Shown: positions 4,780 through 6,804 of the stretch, piece by piece
Layout of the letters: every line of letters starts with the position of its first letter
Numbering within the stretch: the stretch's first letter is position 1
Notes under the pieces: model-generated
Seen by the model: the letters and a program-made list of their open reading frames with translations, nothing else
Told to the model about the DNA's origin: nothing
Database searches by the model: none
Assembly (NCBI GenBank): GCA_026394315.1
Contig: JAPKYM010000336.1
Location: 1-6,804, forward strand
Reading direction: 5' to 3'
DNA length: 6,804 bases
From: Candidatus Bathyarchaeota archaeon
Lineage (GTDB): Archaea; Thermoproteota; Bathyarchaeia; 40CM-2-53-6; RBG-13-38-9
Program-made: the position numbers and the translations under genes

Positions 4780-5979
4780 ATGAGAAACAAGGTTGCCTTG
4801 GCATATTCCGGAGGACTAGATACATCAGTAGCATTAAAATGGATCATGGAGAAATACAGTTCCGACGTAGTCACCGTCACAATTGACGTCGGACACGCAG
4901 AAGACTTGGATTGGATACGCAGGAACGCCGAGAGAGTTGGAGCCATCAAGCACTACACGATAGATGCAAAAGAGGAATTTGTCAGAAATTATGTGCATCC
5001 CGCAATCAAAGCTAATGCACTGTACCAAGGGAAGTATCCAATATCCACAGCACTATCTAGGCCCCTCATAGCTTCGAAACTGGTGGAAATTGCCAAGAAA
5101 GAAGGAGCGAACGCAGTAGCTCATGGATGTACTGGGAAAGGCAACGACCAAGTCAGATTTGATGTCACAATAGCCGCCCTTGCCCCAGAACTAAAGATCA
5201 TAGCACCAATAAGGGAGTGGAAGCTCTCGCGCGAAGAAGAGATCAAGTATGCCAAAGAACATGGCATCTCGATCCCAATAAAGCCCGAGAGCCCTTACAG
5301 CATAGATCAAAACCTCTATGGCAGGGCAATTGAATGTGGAATTCTTGAAGATCCGTTGACAGAGCCTCCTGAAGATGTATTTGAGCTAACTGCATCGCCC
5401 GAGAAAAGCCCAGACAAGCCCGAATATGTGACTCTAGAATTTGAGAAAGGCATTCCCAAGTCGGTGAACGGATCAGAAGAGGGTCCCGTGGAGGTACTGA
5501 AGACATTAGACACCATAGCTGGGAGAAATGGAGTGGGACGAATAGATCATATCGAAGACCGCCTAGTAGGCATCAAATCCCGAGAAGTGTATGAGTGCCC
5601 CGCGGCAACAGTGCTTATTGAAGCTCACAGGGATCTAGAGAAATGCGTCCTTACCCGTCACGAGCTGGGGTTCAAGCAACTTGCTGACATACAATGGACT
5701 GTAGCGGCCTACTCAGGACTCTGGATGGATCCGTTGATGGAAGATCTTCAAGCATTCACAGACAAAACCCAAGAGAGAGTAAGTGGGACTGTCAGGATCA
5801 AACTCTATAAAGGCAGCTGCCGGGTTGTTGGCAGATCCTCTCCGATGTCGCTCTACAGTCGAAAACTGGCGACCTACGATGTTGACACAACATTCGATCA
5901 GACAATGGCCACTGGATTCATAGAACTGTGGGGCCTCCAAACGAAAATCGCCAACATAGTGAAACGAAGCAATCTATAA
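4780..5979 (+). CDS. argG: Argininosuccinate synthase
   Basis: ATP-dependent condensation of citrulline with aspartate to argininosuccinate, the penultimate step of arginine synthesis, in the cytoplasm as a homotetramer. It has 399 residues, the usual length. The PP-loop SGGLDTS is at residues 10-16, the citrulline/aspartate-binding stretch HGCTGKGNDQVRF at 115-127, and YSIDQNLYGRAIE at 173-185, a variant of the family's usual W-S-I-D-x-N-L-W-G-R. The C-terminal synthetase/oligomerisation region, with YSGLWMDPL and KLYKGS, is intact. The ATG start has AGAAGGAT at 4767-4774 about 5 bases upstream. It follows argX on the same strand but seems to have its own promoter with a palindrome, so it may be regulated separately. 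argH and argF were not found in the window. Nothing suggests damage or transfer. Confidence 0.97.
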   Translation: MRNKVALAYSGGLDTSVALKWIMEKYSSDVVTVTIDVGHAEDLDWIRRNAERVGAIKHYTIDAKEEFVRNYVHPAIKANALYQGKYPISTALSRPLIASKLVEIAKKEGANAVAHGCTGKGNDQVRFDVTIAALAPELKIIAPIREWKLSREEEIKYAKEHGISIPIKPESPYSIDQNLYGRAIECGILEDPLTEPPEDVFELTASPEKSPDKPEYVTLEFEKGIPKSVNGSEEGPVEVLKTLDTIAGRNGVGRIDHIEDRLVGIKSREVYECPAATVLIEAHRDLEKCVLTRHELGFKQLADIQWTVAAYSGLWMDPLMEDLQAFTDKTQERVSGTVRIKLYKGSCRVVGRSSPMSLYSRKLATYDVDTTFDQTMATGFIELWGLQTKIANIVKRSNL

Positions 5980-6091
5980 CATCCTACCAGTCTCGAGCCG
6001 CTCAGATCAATAGACGAATGACACTAGGTATCAGTCAGGTTACTTGGCACACCTACAGCTCGGCCATAACTTGCTCTTCGAAAGTGTGCTT

Positions 6092-6110
6092 AACGAAAGG
6101 TTGATTAAAC
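6092..6110 (+). promoter_or_regulatory. Putative BRE/TATA promoter of the rpl7ae-rps28e operon
   Basis: AACGAAAGG (BRE-like) is followed by TTGATTAAAC (TATA-like). The predicted start is near 6132, a leader of about 27 bases before the ATG at 6159. It lies in the 179-base gap after argG, where I see nothing else recognisable and no T-rich terminator. Confidence 0.45.
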
Positions 6111-6158
6111 AGACACGGTCGCTTGTCTACTTAACAATGGCAGATGAGGTCGAATCGG

Positions 6159-6548
6159 ATGCCAAAACAATTCTATGTGAAATTTCAAACACCAAAAGAG
6201 ATCGCTGAAAAGGCAGTTCAAGTGCTGCAAGTAGCCAAAGATACTGGAAAGATCAGAAAAGGTACAAATGAGTCTACAAAAGCTATTGAAAGAGGAGTGG
6301 CAAAACTAGTCTTAATAGCTGAAGACGTAGAACCACCTCAGATCGTAGCTCATCTTCCCATACTCTGTGAAGAAAGGAAGATCCCATACCTGTTCGTTCC
6401 CACAAAGCTCGAACTCGGAAGATCTGCAGGAATTGAGGTTGGCTCTGCAGCGATATCAATTGTTGAGCCGGGCGAAGCTGGTGAAGCCGTCAAAGAACTC
6501 GTCAGCGCCAGCGAGAAGCTCCTGAAAGGTGGTGCGACTAGCACTTGA
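6159..6548 (+). CDS. rpl7ae: 50S ribosomal protein L7Ae
   Basis: Kink-turn RNA-binding protein of the archaeal large subunit. In archaea it is also a core part of box C/D and H/ACA guide RNPs and of RNase P. From ATG at 6159 it has 129 residues, close to the family length. Diagnostic stretches are KIRKGTNESTKAIERG (the RNA-binding N-terminal region), AKLVLIAEDVEPPQIVAHLP, CEERKIPYLFVP and the LGRSAGI region that closes the RNA-binding surface. A further in-frame ATG at 6144 would add MRSNR. I chose 6159 because GAGGT at 6146-6150 sits 8 bases upstream and the protein then opens with the normal MPKQFYVKF. The stop overlaps the rps28e start by three bases. This pair commonly precedes L24e, nucleoside diphosphate kinase and IF2 in archaea. 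Confidence 0.96.
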   Translation: MPKQFYVKFQTPKEIAEKAVQVLQVAKDTGKIRKGTNESTKAIERGVAKLVLIAEDVEPPQIVAHLPILCEERKIPYLFVPTKLELGRSAGIEVGSAAISIVEPGEAGEAVKELVSASEKLLKGGATST

Positions 6549-6784
6549 GCAGTGCCCCTCAGAGAACAGCGAGAGAATCAGCCGAAGAGATCAATATACC
6601 ATCTGAAATCACACAAATCGTGGGCAGAACAGGAGTAACCGGCGAAGTAATCCAAGTCAGGGTCAGAATTCTCGAAGGGCGAGACAAGGGCAGAATCATA
6701 ACCAGGAATATCAAGGGCCCCGTGAGGCTTGGAGACCTATTGATGCTCAGAGAGACCGAGAGAGAAGCAAAGAAAATACGATAG
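6545..6784 (+). CDS. rps28e: 30S ribosomal protein S28e
   Basis: Small archaeal/eukaryotic ribosomal protein with an OB-type fold. The family hallmark is plain: EITQIVGRTGVTGEVIQVRVRILEGRDKGRIITRNIKGPVRLGD, then LLMLRETEREAKKIR at the end (family residues summarised, not contiguous proof of fold). It has 79 residues with TTG at 6545, slightly longer than the usual 70 or so because of a polar N-terminal tail of about 15 residues before the fold. No ATG or GTG lies between the TTG and the conserved region. The TTG shares bases with the rpl7ae stop (TTGA), which implies translational coupling, and GGTGG around 6528 may act as a distant Shine-Dalgarno. Identity is certain; the exact N-terminus less so. 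Confidence 0.93.
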   Translation: MSSAPQRTARESAEEINIPSEITQIVGRTGVTGEVIQVRVRILEGRDKGRIITRNIKGPVRLGDLLMLRETEREAKKIR

Positions 6785-6785
6785 A

Positions 6786-6804
6786 GAGGGGGGGGGAACA
6801 AGTG
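6786..6804 (+). promoter_or_regulatory. Ribosome binding site and GTG start of the next ribosomal-operon gene, cut by window edge
   Basis: GAGGGGGGGGG (6786-6796) is followed 5 bases later by GTG at 6802-6804, the last three bases of the window. Archaeal gene order makes L24e the likely product, but no coding sequence is visible. The run of nine G residues is unusual and may affect ribosome binding or sequence accuracy. Confidence 0.5.

Noticed and set aside
5980..6158. tRNA, small RNA or terminator in the argG-rpl7ae gap
   Set aside because: No cloverleaf, no box C/D pair and no T-run was found; only a promoter-like element near the rpl7ae end.
6141..6161. Possible kink-turn in the rpl7ae leader for L7Ae autoregulation
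   Set aside because: A UGA followed later by GGA is present, but the intervening stem is only about three pairs and the GA step is displaced by one base, so it does not meet the kink-turn consensus.

Overview
The window comes from an archaeon, most likely of the TACK lineage (Nitrososphaeria- or Bathyarchaeia-like). This rests on the LysW carrier-protein route to lysine and arginine, an archaeal L7Ae-S28e ribosomal gene pair, an Lrp/AsnC regulator, archaeal BRE/TATA-like promoter elements and heavy use of TTG start codons. The exact lineage is an inference.

Left half (1-2887, minus strand): a tight operon read right to left as lysW - lysX - lysY - lysZ. LysW is a small acidic carrier ending in EDWGE. 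LysX ligates alpha-aminoadipate to the terminal Glu of LysW. LysZ phosphorylates the carrier-bound substrate and LysY reduces it. LysZ runs off the left edge lacking only its last few residues. The aminotransferase (LysJ) and hydrolase (LysK) that finish the pathway are not in the window and may lie further left.

Centre (2888-3621): a control region. A 206-base intergenic stretch carries an inverted repeat and separates the minus-strand operon from a plus-strand Lrp/AsnC regulator resembling LysM of Sulfolobus.

Right of centre (3622-5979, plus strand): a second carrier/ligase pair, a 57-residue LysW paralogue and an ArgX-like LysX paralogue, then argG (argininosuccinate synthase) behind its own promoter. 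Its position beside argG and its ligase specificity motif suggest that this second pair is the arginine branch. LysY and LysZ would then serve both branches. Two carrier/ligase pairs around one regulator is the most notable feature of the window, because the characterised Sulfolobus system uses one LysW for both amino acids.

Right edge (6159-6804): ribosomal proteins L7Ae and S28e, overlapping by three bases, followed by a strong ribosome binding site and a GTG that probably begins the next ribosomal gene. No tRNA, rRNA, CRISPR array or mobile element was seen.
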